A stretch of 64,000 nucleotides of DNA, taken from Datnioides undecimradiatus. Taxonomy: Eukaryota > Chordata > Actinopteri > Lobotiformes > Datnioididae. Positions 41,101 through 52,949 of the stretch are shown here, one piece after another. The notes beneath the pieces were generated by a model. That model was not told where the DNA came from. It did no database searches and saw nothing but the letters and a program-made list of their open reading frames with translations. The stretch lies in NCBI GenBank assembly GCA_008933995.1, contig WARS01000007.1, forward strand, positions 7,684,923 through 7,748,922. Reading direction: 5' to 3'. Each line of letters opens with the position of its first letter. The stretch's first letter is position 1. Both the position numbers and the translations under genes were made by a program.

Positions 41101-43800
41101 AAACCCAAAAACTCAGAAAATTGGAATACTGTGAAAAGCTTCAGTATTGTAGGCTCAAAGTGTCACACACTAATCAGGTAAGTAATCCAAAACACCTGCA
41201 AAAGGGTCCTGAGCCTTTAAAAAGTCACCTTTAAAAGTTGAGTTACAGAAATGCATGCACTTTTTCAGGATATTCTAATTTTCCGAGTAGTACTGTAGTT
41301 TTGGGGGAAGAGCAAACCTCAGCAAACTGTATCCTTTACCGCTGAGCTCACTGGCTACAACAAAAAACTGCATTGTCCTGGTTTAGTACTGCAACTGCAG
41401 TGTACTACATGAAAATGAACTAAAGCATGTTAAATGATAAAGGATGAGGCTGGCAATAGTCTTTGTTTCTTGGTGCAGTGGAGGTGTCTGATATCTTCCT
41501 CCTCTGTTCCACAGAGCTCCATTGTTGTCCAGAAACTATAGAAACCAGACCGAGACACACAGATGGCCTGGAAAGGCATGCTCCATGATTACCCTGAGCA
41601 CACACACTACTGTTGTTCTAACTTATTTTAGCTTTGCTTTTAATCTATCAAAGCATCTTGTCACTGTAAATACACAATACATGCAAATGTATATTATTTA
41701 TTGGTTGTTGTTTTTTTTTTTTTATATATATATTTGGTCCCCAACAAATTCAGCACAAATTCAGTTTGTTTTGTTTTTTTTCAGTTGGCTGAGAAGAGAC
41801 GCATTTCAATATGGTTTATCTTTGATGCAACAGTTGATGATTTATAGTATTTAAAACCTGTTCTCTGGGCCAAATTCCAACGACATCAACAACAAAACCT
41901 TTATTTATTTTGTGGATGAGAGGCCTGTGACATCATCAAGTCATTTGGCAGCGCGGCCGACTGACTGGCAGGAAGAAGTCGCTTAAACAAACCCTGTTTT
42001 TTGTCTCTTTGTCCTGAAGTCTCCGTCGCTGCTTTCAGCCGAGCTGTTTGCCAGTCATGTCACTCACTCCTCGTCGCAGACCCTAAAACACTGCAGCCCG
42101 CTGCTTGAAAACCCAGAGACTGGATCGTTTGACTACAAGTTTGACACTGATCTTTTTTTAAAGATCTACTAGAGCAACTTGTTTGTTGGCTCACAATTAC
42201 GGTTTTAATGTGCTATGGATTAAATGTTTTTGCACCCAAAAACGTTTTTTACCTTTTTTAAACAAATTTTATTTAGCAACGTGTTCAACATTGCTCGTAC
42301 ATAAAAGCCCAACAGAAAGTACACTCAGAACATTCCAAAAACAAGTATAAGTATAAATATTTGTTGGTCATTTAAGCTTTAAGCTCCAAGCTCAGAACAG
42401 ACTGGTTTTCAAAGTGCCAACTCATCTTCCAGCGTTTTTGCAATGTTATGAGCAGGTGGTGAAGTCACTCGCATTTTCCCATTGTGCCAACGTGCAATAT
42501 GGTCTGACTCATGTTCAACCCATCATTTGCTTGTAGCAGATTAATTGTTTTAATCTGGTGACTGTGCCTTATTGTTAAGTTTAACAAATGTTGCTGCCTG
42601 GTGGCTCTACAAGAAGGCCATTAAAACACTGGCTGGACTGGTCAAGGCTCTCGATCATCATTTCCATGCTACATGTATGGAGAGAGATGTCTCCTCCCCT
42701 GAGGCAGTTTAGATTTAATAATGCCCACGCACACGCACACACGCACTTTGGCATCAGTTGTGTGTTGGGTTTCAGATGTTGACCCGTGGTGGTTTCTGTC
42801 TTTTTGTCTTTCAGAGGCCAACGTGAGCACATCGATCCAGGTGGACTCCACAGCCAGAGGATCTGCTGCTGCCTGGGCCATACTGCCTGTCTGTGAGTGA
42901 AGCACACACACTTGAGGACACAAACTCCTTAATTGAGGGAACAAATAATTAGAGGAAAAGGTTTTGAATTTGAAGCATCATCTGACATCCCTTTGTCTAT
43001 CTGCTCAGTGCTGCTGGCGATGGCGGCAGCAGGCGGCTACCTGATGTGGAGAAACTGGCAGCTGAAGAACCAGAAGAGCATGAACTTTGACAACCCCGTC
43101 TACCTGAAGACCACAGAGGAGGACCTCAACATCGACATCACCCGGCACGGTGCCAACGTGGGACACACCTACCCTGCAGTGAGTAAACCTTCTCTGAGCA
43201 CAGGGCATCATGGGTAAGGAAGTCTTGTCACCCAAAGTATTATTAGTCAAGAATATGTGAACTACAATCAACAAACTACTATTCACATCACTTTCAGAGC
43301 CCAAAATCAAGATCAGCTCCAGTTTCAATGATTCCATCCTGACACAGACTATGGAGATCGAATGACCTCTATACTCTCACCCTGACCTTGTGACTTGTAG
43401 TAATCCTTAGTGCATTGTTGGTTGACCACGGAGCACATCTCTCTGTACACAGATTAAAAGGATTAACTTAAGCTTGGCCAGAGTCACAAGATGGACACAA
43501 ACCTCTGTTGGCACCCTCACAGCTGCAGCAGACATCTCACTGACTGTTCAACAGGGACAAAACAAAAAGAGTGCAGCTAGCTGCAAACTGCCCTGAAGTT
43601 AAACAAATGGTGTAGCATAGTAAATGATTACTTTGGACAGAGTCATGTTAGCAGTGTCCCTCTGCCTTCAGTCTTAACTTAACTTTAGGGAAGAACAAAG
43701 GAATCAAACATATCAATAAGATATTTCTTTTCTCTCTCACCCCCGTCCTTCTCTCTGTCTCCAGATTTCGATAGTGAGCACAGATGACGATTTATCATGA
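7725..43800 (+). CDS. vldlr: very-low-density lipoprotein receptor, exons 2-20 (5' partial)
   Basis: Encodes a type I membrane receptor of the LDL-receptor family that binds apoE-lipoproteins and Reelin and signals through Dab1. The nineteen exons seen total 2519 coding bases, which with one base from the missing exon 1 make 840 codons. Domain order is eight LA repeats (not seven as in LDLR), EGF-A, EGF-B, a propeller with F/YWxD motifs, EGF-C, a short O-linked exon, a membrane helix and a tail with FDNPVY, ending STDDDLS. Exons 11, 13, 14, 15 and 18 (172, 119, 140, 142 and 78 bp) match the LDLR exon sizes I recall. Human VLDLR is 873 residues, so roughly the signal peptide is missing. The eight LA repeats, the tail and the kcnv2-pum3 neighbours favour vldlr over lrp8 or ldlr. 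Joined CDS: 7725-7844, 11496-11618, 17153-17275, 19364-19572, 21133-21295, 21536-21658, 22640-22762, 24618-24737, 27039-27164, 28925-29096, 29450-29674, 29767-29885, 31654-31793, 33744-33885, 34420-34569, 39393-39452, 42815-42892, 43009-43178, 43765-43800. Confidence 0.97.
7948..8019. repeat. paired CA and TG microsatellites after vldlr exon 2
   Basis: An AC run at about 7948-7962 is followed 36 bases later by a TG run at 7999-8019. Because the runs are complementary, the transcript could fold into a stem just downstream of the exon 2 donor. Confidence 0.8.
9724..9749. repeat. (GT)n microsatellite
   Basis: Thirteen perfect GT units in vldlr intron 2. Confidence 0.9.
11496..11618 (+). CDS. 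vldlr: vldlr exon 3: LA repeat 2
   Basis: Reads [20 protein letters not shown] and then [14 protein letters not shown], one full LA module. The acceptor follows a TTTCTCCCACTCCAG tract and the donor is C|GTGAGT. It corresponds to human VLDLR LA2. Phase 1 at both ends. Confidence 0.95.
13977..14175 (-). mobile_element. LINE 3' tail fragment (probable L2/CR1/Rex-like)
   Basis: On the minus strand the sequence reads a TCCCTCGGGATAAATAAAG-type tail and ends in two copies of the heptamer CTTGAAT near 13979-13993. This matches my memory of 3' ends of common fish non-LTR retrotransposons, which end in short tandem repeats. The far end (A-rich, near 14090-14175) is uncertain and no reverse-transcriptase coding is present. 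A 5'-truncated copy is the simplest reading. Confidence 0.45.
14180..14214. repeat. perfect AT-rich palindrome with 16-bp arms
   Basis: Two perfect 16-bp inverted arms (14180-14195 and 14199-14214) flank a 3-base centre (TTA). It lies immediately after the LINE tail. It may be a cruciform-forming site or the core of a very small foldback element. Confidence 0.9.
14266..14327. repeat. imperfect foldback element
   Basis: Arms of about 27 bases share GTTGTTT, then GTCACAAAT, then GATCAT as inverted copies, with small indels, around a short loop near 14293-14300. It could be a tiny MITE or a chance hairpin. No clear target duplication was seen. Confidence 0.5.
17153..17275 (+). CDS. vldlr: vldlr exon 4: LA repeat 3
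   Basis: Reads [20 protein letters not shown] and then [16 protein letters not shown]. The GAGSTQC spacing is typical of VLDLR LA3, which has extra residues between the second and third cysteines. Phase 1 at both ends. Confidence 0.95.
18083..18225 (-). mobile_element. 5'-truncated LINE 3' end with (ATGG)n tail
   Basis: On the minus strand this reads a short coding remnant, [17 protein letters not shown], running straight into an ATGGATGGATGG tail. This form (…PDPDK.KKMDGWM) is very common at the 3' ends of fish L2-like LINEs. Only the last part of the element remains. Confidence 0.55.
18960..19165. repeat. diverged fish interspersed repeat rich in AGGTCA-like half-sites
   Basis: The order of phrases (CTTCAAATTTG, CAAAGGTCAAG, a GACCTCACAAAACA-type phrase, GACCTTTTTGAATGCGA, then GAGGTCGGAGGTCACC) matches my memory of a repeat common in spiny-rayed fish genomes. 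Class and exact borders are unknown. It happens to contain nuclear-receptor-like half-sites. Confidence 0.4.
19364..19572 (+). CDS. vldlr: vldlr exon 5: LA4 and first part of LA5
   Basis: Contains all of LA4 ([16 protein letters not shown] to [10 protein letters not shown]) and LA5 up to [10 protein letters not shown]. The donor CAG|GTAAGA is phase 0 and cuts LA5 just before its DxSDE calcium-binding cluster. In human VLDLR and LDLR, as I recall, the matching three-repeat block is one exon, so this break looks derived (see findings). Confidence 0.95.
20067..20117. repeat. (CA)n microsatellite
   Basis: About 25 perfect CA units, the longest simple repeat in the window, inside the intron that splits LA5. 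Confidence 0.95.
20192..20214. repeat. (CA)n microsatellite
   Basis: A second, shorter CA run about 75 bases after the longer one in vldlr intron 5. Confidence 0.9.
21133..21295 (+). CDS. vldlr: vldlr exon 6: end of LA5 and LA6
   Basis: Begins in phase 0 with [11 protein letters not shown], finishing LA5, then reads [20 protein letters not shown] and [10 protein letters not shown] for LA6. Exons 5 and 6 total 372 bp, close to the single 381-bp exon I recall for the corresponding LDLR block. The donor is C|GTACGT, phase 1. Confidence 0.95.
21536..21658 (+). CDS. vldlr: vldlr exon 7: LA repeat 7
   Basis: Reads [16 protein letters not shown] and then [18 protein letters not shown], closely matching human LA7. 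The acceptor lies in TTGACAG and the donor is A|GTATGT. Phase 1 at both ends. Confidence 0.95.
22640..22762 (+). CDS. vldlr: vldlr exon 8: LA repeat 8
   Basis: Reads [16 protein letters not shown] and then [18 protein letters not shown]. The DWSDEP form is characteristic of the last LA module of VLDLR. Phase 1 at both ends, donor A|GTGAGT. Confidence 0.95.
24618..24737 (+). CDS. vldlr: vldlr exon 9: EGF-A
   Basis: Reads [19 protein letters not shown] and then [11 protein letters not shown], a calcium-binding EGF module. It ends TCGG before DINEC of the next exon, which gives one more glycine than the human TCGDIDEC linker. The donor is G|GTATGT, phase 1. Confidence 0.94.
25277..25780 (+). 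mobile_element. non-autonomous hAT element with BED zinc-finger remnant
   Basis: The ends are inverted: TAGGGATGCACCG at the left and its near complement CGGTGCATCCCTA at the right. They are flanked by a perfect 8-bp duplication, GTTATGAG (25269-25276 and 25781-25788), the size produced by hAT transposases. The interior (about 25438-25545, plus strand) keeps pieces of a BED-type zinc finger: [11 protein letters not shown] in one frame and FNTSNLIKH-like sequence in another. No DDE catalytic domain is present, so it cannot move by itself. The clean target duplication suggests a moderately recent insertion into vldlr intron 9. Confidence 0.85.
27039..27164 (+). CDS. vldlr: vldlr exon 10: EGF-B
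   Basis: Reads [20 protein letters not shown] and [13 protein letters not shown], ending CKAV. This is the second EGF module, with the DxNEC calcium-binding start. The acceptor follows a long pyrimidine tract ending GCGCGCAG. Confidence 0.95.
28925..29096 (+). CDS. vldlr: vldlr exon 11: propeller start
   Basis: Begins [20 protein letters not shown] and includes the first propeller motif IFWADL. It is 172 bp, enters in phase 1 and leaves in phase 2, as LDLR exon 9 does. This blade region begins the acid-sensitive YWTD propeller needed for ligand release. Confidence 0.95.
29450..29674 (+). CDS. vldlr: vldlr exon 12: propeller blades
   Basis: Contains [20 protein letters not shown] and [16 protein letters not shown], then [12 protein letters not shown]. 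The NGT site at the end of NFNGT is a possible N-glycosylation sequon. Phase 2 at both ends. Confidence 0.95.
29767..29885 (+). CDS. vldlr: vldlr exon 13: propeller blade
   Basis: Reads [20 protein letters not shown] and ends IQWPNGITL, the same hallmark as in the human protein. It is 119 bp, equal to the LDLR counterpart. It enters in phase 2 and leaves in phase 1. Confidence 0.95.
30640..30900. repeat. degenerate minisatellite of CTTCAGTGCTT-like units
   Basis: Phrases such as CAGTGCTTAGACTTCCACTT, CTTCAGTTCTTTTAAGCAC and CTTCAGTGCTTCAGC recur with drift. This looks like decayed tandem repetition in vldlr intron 13. Borders are approximate. Confidence 0.35.
31363..31652. repeat. pyrimidine-rich tract before vldlr exon 14
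   Basis: Nearly 300 bases are strongly C/T-rich on the plus strand, ending in the CTTCCAG acceptor. The long open frames across it are by-products of this composition. It may affect splicing or form unusual DNA structure; no function can be shown. Confidence 0.6.
31654..31793 (+). CDS. vldlr: vldlr exon 14: propeller blade
   Basis: Reads [17 protein letters not shown] and ends [10 protein letters not shown]. The 140-bp length equals LDLR exon 12. Its acceptor is preceded by an unusually long pyrimidine-rich tract. It ends in phase 0. Confidence 0.95.
33744..33885 (+). CDS. vldlr: vldlr exon 15: end of propeller
   Basis: Reads [20 protein letters not shown] and then [16 protein letters not shown]. 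It carries the last F/YWxD motif and is 142 bp. It enters in phase 0 and leaves in phase 1. Confidence 0.95.
34420..34569 (+). CDS. vldlr: vldlr exon 16: EGF-C
   Basis: Reads [18 protein letters not shown], then [15 protein letters not shown] and LRCRP. The six cysteines form the third EGF module, which closes the propeller. Phase 1 at both ends, so it can splice to exon 17 or directly to exon 18. Confidence 0.95.
35397..35412. repeat. poly-G run
   Basis: Sixteen consecutive G in vldlr intron 16; the length is prone to sequencing error. Confidence 0.9.
36040..36310 (-). mobile_element. Tc1-like transposase relic
   Basis: Minus-strand translation contains [20 protein letters not shown], clearly the Tc1-type QSPDLNPIE region. 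The catalytic Glu position carries Gln in this copy. The neighbouring phrase CCCAAAGTTGGAAGCACATT also matches my memory of a widespread fish Tc1-like family. It is short and has no visible terminal inverted repeats, so it is an old inactive fragment in vldlr intron 16. Confidence 0.6.
38864..38883. repeat. (CTG)n short tandem repeat
   Basis: About seven CTG units in vldlr intron 16, roughly 500 bases before the O-linked-type exon. Confidence 0.85.
39393..39452 (+). CDS. vldlr: vldlr exon 17: O-linked-type cassette exon
   Basis: A 60-bp exon with phase 1 at both ends. It reads [19 protein letters not shown], with six Ser/Thr in twenty codons and one N-glycosylation sequon. The position matches the alternatively spliced O-linked sugar exon of mammalian VLDLR, which is longer (28 codons as I recall). 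Skipping keeps the frame. The reading is based on position, phase and splice sites (GTGACAG, then G|GTAAAA), because the sequence itself is poorly conserved. Confidence 0.7.
40931..41295. mobile_element. Tc1/mariner-type MITE with perfect 27-bp terminal inverted repeats
   Basis: The terminal repeats at 40931-40957 and 41269-41295 are exact inverted copies (start CAGTACTACTCGG), flanked by TA on both sides (40929-40930 and 41296-41297). The TA target and termini mark the Tc1/mariner superfamily. An internal AATTGGAATACTGTGAAAAG near 41118 resembles the subterminal AATTAGAATAT motif. There is no transposase coding, so a non-autonomous element of 365 bp is inferred. It lies in vldlr intron 17. 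The perfect ends suggest a fairly young copy. Confidence 0.85.
42815..42892 (+). CDS. vldlr: vldlr exon 18: juxtamembrane and start of membrane helix
   Basis: Reads [16 protein letters not shown] and then [10 protein letters not shown], where the membrane helix begins. The SAAAWAILP segment matches human TSAAWAILP. It is 78 bp, the LDLR exon 16 size. Donor T|GTGAGT, phase 1. Confidence 0.93.
43009..43178 (+). CDS. vldlr: vldlr exon 19: membrane helix and cytoplasmic tail
   Basis: Reads [20 protein letters not shown], then [20 protein letters not shown] and GHTYPA. FDNPVY is the NPxY internalisation and Dab1-binding motif. It leaves in phase 0. Confidence 0.97.
43765..43800 (+). CDS. vldlr: vldlr exon 20: C-terminal residues and stop
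   Basis: Reads [11 protein letters not shown] followed by TGA at 43798-43800. Human VLDLR ends ISVVSTDDDLA. The acceptor is CTGTCTCCAG. The 3'UTR follows in the same exon. Confidence 0.95.
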   Translation: MSIVSTDDDLS

Positions 43801-44531
43801 TCGTCTACGGGTTTTTTGTTTTCTCTTTACGGCAACCCGTCACGTCGCATGGAGACTCCTCGTTCCAACGCCGACGGTTGTCCCTAGCAGCAGCAGCCCT
43901 TACAGTACGACCACATGCCTTCTGAAAGTGCATTATGTCATTATCTGTGGAGAGGATGACCGGAAGAAATGTTATTTATTATGTGAATACTACAATGAAT
44001 TATGTGTCATAACTGTTATCGCTCAGTGCGTCCAAAGTGTTACTTCCCCCCCCCCCCCTTTTCGGGCCTCAGGCAGTTTCCTGTCCCGTCTTTAAAGGAG
44101 TCTGACGCCCTTTTCACAACAAATGAGAGAAACCTGAAATTCCACAATTTGATCGTCTCTGTCTGTGTTCAAACTGAGACTGGGACGCAACATTTCTCTC
44201 ACCAAACAGATCGACTCTGCTGGACAGGATTTTAAAGTTGGATCTGAGCTGTCAGTATCCAGTGTGGTACGTGTTGAAGACAGCGTGAGACTCCTTTTTG
44301 ACCGTACTGATGGCGAGGGGTCATTTAGGAGTGAGGCATTAATGGGGGAACATGGTCCAAACTTTATTTCTTGTCTCCTTTGATCAAACAGGCTCAGCTG
44401 TATTAATATTTATCTCAGACCATTTGGGCAGTAATAGCTAAGGTGTCTCTTTTATTTGTTTTTATTTTTGTTTTCTTTCCAACAGTACTTCCTAGAGTGC
44501 ATTCTTACAAGCTGTTTTTTCAGTCTGTGTT

Positions 44532-44570
44532 AATTATTATTATTATTATTATTATTGTTATTATTATTGT
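44532..44570. repeat. (ATT)n repeat in vldlr 3'UTR
   Basis: A nearly perfect ATT tract with one ATTG interruption, inside the predicted 3'UTR. Confidence 0.9.
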
Positions 44571-44982
44571 TTAATATCGAAGCTGTGTAAGGATCACCAT
44601 ACACCATTTGTAAACACTGTATATACTTACTCATAATCCCTCAAAGATATGACGGTCAATCAGGACTCTCTTCAATGCACTTTGATCAAATGTTCTTGTG
44701 TAAATAAGATTGTATACATTTGACTTGAAATCAATTTTTTGCTATGGTTGGGCATCGTACCAGGGTTAGAGTTCAGATGTATTTAACAAGAAAGAAAAGC
44801 TAAAAAAAATTTAAAAAAAATAATAATAAAAAAACCCAACACAACTGAATTTGGTAAAACTATTTTGTATGTTTGTGTGCTGTTGCTGTGAACTTTTTCT
44901 AGCCTTGTACAGTGAGGGGGAACACTATTAAAACTTAAAAGCTCTGTATCTGTGAAGAAACTGATTTGCAAATCACTTGAGA

Positions 44983-44988
44983 ATTAAA
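44983..44988 (+). other. vldlr: polyadenylation signal (ATTAAA) for vldlr
   Basis: ATTAAA, with a CA dinucleotide about 12 bases downstream and a GT-rich element (TGTGTGTGTGTG) about 50 bases further. Other candidates lie at about 44824 and 44929. Confidence 0.5.
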
Positions 44989-45354
44989 AGCTAATCGACA
45001 ATGTTGTTCAAACTGCGATGTGCTGTCTATTCTATCGTGTGTGTGTGTGATTTTAGTCAAGAGATGCTGTTCATGAGTGCATCAGTTTTAGAAGTCATAA
45101 TGCTTGGGGGGGGGGGGGGTCATCTGAATCTGAGGAGACACAGGAAGAATAGATTTGGGAAAGTGCTGTTTAAGCTTATCATTTGCTTTCTATGCCTACT
45201 TAATATGTAAAGTTACTATTCAGCTAGGAGACAAATGCAGCAGAGTAAAAAGTACAATAATTTACACAAATGTAGTAAAGTAGAGTTGAGTATAGTGAAG
45301 TAAAAAGAACCCACTTAACACTAGTCCCTCACAATTGTCCCTAAAGGGCAGTGC

Positions 45355-45595
45355 GTGTGTTCAGTGTGAGGGACCACGATGGATCTGACCTCAACACTGT
45401 CCAACACCTTTAATGATCTCACACACACACTATCAACCAACATCAGTGTTAGACCTCACTAAAGCACTTGAGTCTGAATGGGAGCAGCCCCCTGCAGCCA
45501 TGTCCTAACACCTGGAGGAAAGCCTCAAACCAGCAGAGTGGCGACTACAGGATGTGCATGCTTTGTGTTCTGGTGTCCACATTCTGGCCTTGTCG
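45355..45595 (+). mobile_element. Tc1-like transposase C-terminal relic
   Basis: One plus-strand frame reads SVLDLTKALESEWEQPPAAM, the C-terminal part of a fish Tc1-like transposase. GTGTTCTGGTGTCCACATTC near 45568 matches the usual terminal phrase of that family as I remember it (GTCCACATACTTTTGGCC). The frame is interrupted and no terminal repeat pair is visible. It may belong to the same family as the relic at 36040-36310. Confidence 0.55.
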
Positions 45596-46876
45596 TTTCA
45601 TTTGGTTTACTGCTTTTTGACAGTTTTATCTGTCCTGCCTCTTGAAGGAAATCTGGTGACTAAACTTCACAAAACTCCACTTTGACTCCACTTTACCCTT
45701 TTAACTTATGACAGCAAACTTATGAGTTGTTATGAGCAAGTGAGATTGATTCCAAAGTGTTTTGTGAAACTTCTGCTCCAAAGTCAAGGATGAATATGCA
45801 CATCGAAATGTTAATTTAAAGTTTGGAGTGCTGATCAGAGAAGGATGAGTCAGAGGACAGTTTCAAGAATGTGCTCCAAGAAGCAGGTAGAGAAAAATGA
45901 AAGCTCTACCAGCTCACAGTTCGATCACTGCCCCGGCTCGTTCACCCCAGCACTGAGGTGAACAAGTGTTTGTGAAGTTCAGAGAGCGGGTTTAGATGGT
46001 GGGAGAGCCACTAAGTCATTATATTGTAAATGAGACTGCCTCCATCTGTTCATTATCCCTGTTTATAACTACGGCAAAGATTAATCACCACCTATCAGAC
46101 TGCTTGAGTTATAAGCAGGACGAACTAGTCGAACGCACACTTGGATCAAGATGTGGTACGTGAAGGTCTTTATTATATAAAGGAAAGGCTTTGCAGCAGT
46201 CTGCCTGTATATATATGGTATATACATATATATGATAAAGATGAATTGTACACAATGAACAGCAATTAAGATTTGTTTCAATGAGTATGAACAAACTTAA
46301 ACCCCTTTAGTCTTTCAATGATAATATGAAATACATTTTAGAATGGATGCCTCACTCACTGGTAATTATTAATTATAACATTACTGCTAAATATTAATTG
46401 TTTAATGTTTGAAACGATACAAAGCTGTGGACTCACGCAAGGTAGTTTTTTATTTGATGTCAATGAAAATACAACAGTTTAACTACGCCAATCCTACCTC
46501 CACCTGCAATGAAGTAACTGAAACTAAGCTCATGATCCATCAAATATTTTATATCTTTACAAACTGATTAACTATGACAATGCATAATAGTACTTTTTTT
46601 TTTTTTTTTGTTAGTACAAAAATACATTTTAAAAATATTCTCATTGACTCTGACCTTTGTGGTGAGGTCAGTCTACCTCATCCTGGGCTGAAAAATAACA
46701 AATCTCTAAATGGACATGAGATTTGGTACCTAGACTAACTAACTAACTTTCACAGCATGATTTTTCTTCTGTCATCATGATGCCATTTCCATCAAACTGA
46801 TTTCACTGTAAACGCGAGCACGATAACAGACCTGCTAAATGACCTGACCAAGTTACGAGATGTTGGACTAAGTGGG

Positions 46877-46903
46877 AGGAGAGAGAGAGAGAGAGAAAGA
46901 GAG
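46877..46903. repeat. (GA)n repeat
   Basis: A GA-rich run about 360 bases before the kcnv2 ATG; GAGA tracts are common in promoters but this one is untested. Confidence 0.85.
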
Positions 46904-46932
46904 ATCAGGAGATGGATAAAAAAGGATAACAG

Positions 46933-46941
46933 TATTTAAAA
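46933..46941 (+). promoter_or_regulatory. possible TATA-like box upstream of kcnv2
   Basis: TATTTAAAA lies about 320 bases before the kcnv2 ATG, with a TG microsatellite in between. No initiator or CpG island is evident. This is a weak guess based on position. Confidence 0.2.
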
Positions 46942-47016
46942 CTCAAAGCACCCAGATCATCTCAGTCAGTCAGCTGCATTAGATGCGAGTCACTTCCTAC
47001 CTCATTACTCTGTGTT

Positions 47017-47020
<4 letters not shown>

Positions 47021-47047
<27 letters not shown>
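47021..47047. repeat. (TG)n microsatellite
   Basis: Perfect TG run in the presumed kcnv2 5' region. Confidence 0.9.
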
Positions 47048-47262
47048 CAGCTGCATGTATGTTGACCCGATTCCTTTCTCACTTTGTGTGAATAATTGCA
47101 TACATGTTTCATTTGTTCTGTCGTGCGTGTTTGTGTGATCAAGGTTTTGTGCTAATGTACAATACTCCAGGTGTGTGATGGTGGAGTGGTAGATGGTGTC
47201 GTCAGAATGTCTCTCCATGCAGGTTAATTGAGCTTAGGTTAGAAACTCTTTCAGCCGTGATC

Positions 47263-52322
<5,060 letters not shown>

Positions 52323-52521
52323 GTCAGGTTGTAGATTTAAAAGGTTACGGTAAGATTTGTCAGGAGTGATGATCAGGGATGTCATCAGGACAGCAGTGAC
52401 TATTGATTGACTTGGTGCTAGAAGTGGAAATGAACCTATGATGTTCTGCACAGGCTGTTACACCAGGACCCAGTCACAGAAACAGACTAACATGCTGGGA
52501 ATCCACCAATTCTCGGACCTC

Positions 52522-52527
52522 AATAAA
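52522..52527 (+). other. kcnv2: proximal polyadenylation signal of kcnv2
   Basis: AATAAA about 200 bases after the exon 9 stop, followed by GT-containing sequence. It would end the unspliced transcript form. Confidence 0.5.
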
Positions 52528-52595
52528 CTCAATTTTGCAACATTTAATGTGTAACTCTCCTTTCATCCATCCTCTCTACCTGTTTGTTCCTAAAG

Positions 52596-52656
52596 TGCCA
52601 ATCCCAGCATGCAATGGGAAGAACACTCTCTGAAACAGTGGTGCTTATTGGAGTAG
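52596..52656 (+). CDS. kcnv2: possible alternative kcnv2 terminal exon
   Basis: If the donor at 52319 is used, a good acceptor (pyrimidine tract, CCTAAAG) at 52591-52595 keeps the frame. It adds HANPSMQWEEHSLKQWCLLE and a TAG at 52654-52656, giving 550 codons. The human tail also has an NPQ segment near its end (GSNPQLTPRQEN), a weak similarity. This exon is inferred from splice signals only. Confidence 0.35.
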
Positions 52657-52920
52657 ATTTAGAGACAAAAACCCAATTTTTAAAATATATTAGTCAAAAT
52701 ACTGTCTGCTCCTGCTTATACATTGTTGCCACAGCTGTACATTCATCGCCAACCTCTGCTCTTCATCCAGCCACACACTGTCCATTAATGTCTAAAGCTC
52801 ACAAATAATCCAGGATTCAGGAGCAAACCACAGCAGGACAGAAATACATCATGAAGACCCGACATCTGGATGATGGATATTAGACTGTTGATCTGCCCCA
52901 TGTCTCTCTCTCACTCTAAT

Positions 52921-52926
52921 AATAAA
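52921..52926 (+). other. kcnv2: distal polyadenylation signal of kcnv2
   Basis: AATAAA followed by a GT-rich region (GTGCTCTGAGTGTGTAAG) about 35 bases later. It would serve the spliced terminal-exon form. Confidence 0.5.
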
Positions 52927-52949
52927 CCTATGTCTCTTTATCTTGTCGT

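Larger units (their letters stand above)
34570..43764 (+). other. vldlr introns 16 to 19
   Basis: Intron 16 (34570-39392), the longest after intron 3, contains a G run (35397-35412), a Tc1-like relic near 36040-36310 and a CTG run. Intron 17 (39453-42814) contains a TA-flanked MITE (40931-41295). These two introns surround the small O-linked-type exon. Introns 18 and 19 are short and plain. Confidence 0.6.
43801..45001 (+). other. vldlr: vldlr 3'UTR
   Basis: About 1.2 kb of non-coding sequence after the stop. It carries a C run (44046-44058), an ATT-repeat tract (44532-44570) and A-rich sequence with AATAAA-like motifs near 44824. The best end is ATTAAA at 44983-44988, followed by a CA at 44999-45000 and a GT-rich stretch near 45038, so cleavage near 45000 is inferred. 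An earlier end is possible. Confidence 0.6.
45002..47262. other. vldlr-kcnv2 intergenic region
   Basis: No gene was recognised. It contains a G run (45106-45119), a Tc1-like relic (about 45355-45595), a GA run and a TG run close to kcnv2. A minus-strand AATAAA near 46167 has no coding sequence to serve. The last 350 bases probably include the kcnv2 promoter and 5'UTR. Confidence 0.6.

Noticed and set aside
46160-46175. Minus-strand AATAAA considered as the end of a hidden gene between vldlr and kcnv2
   Set aside because: No conserved open frame or splice structure is present upstream on that strand.
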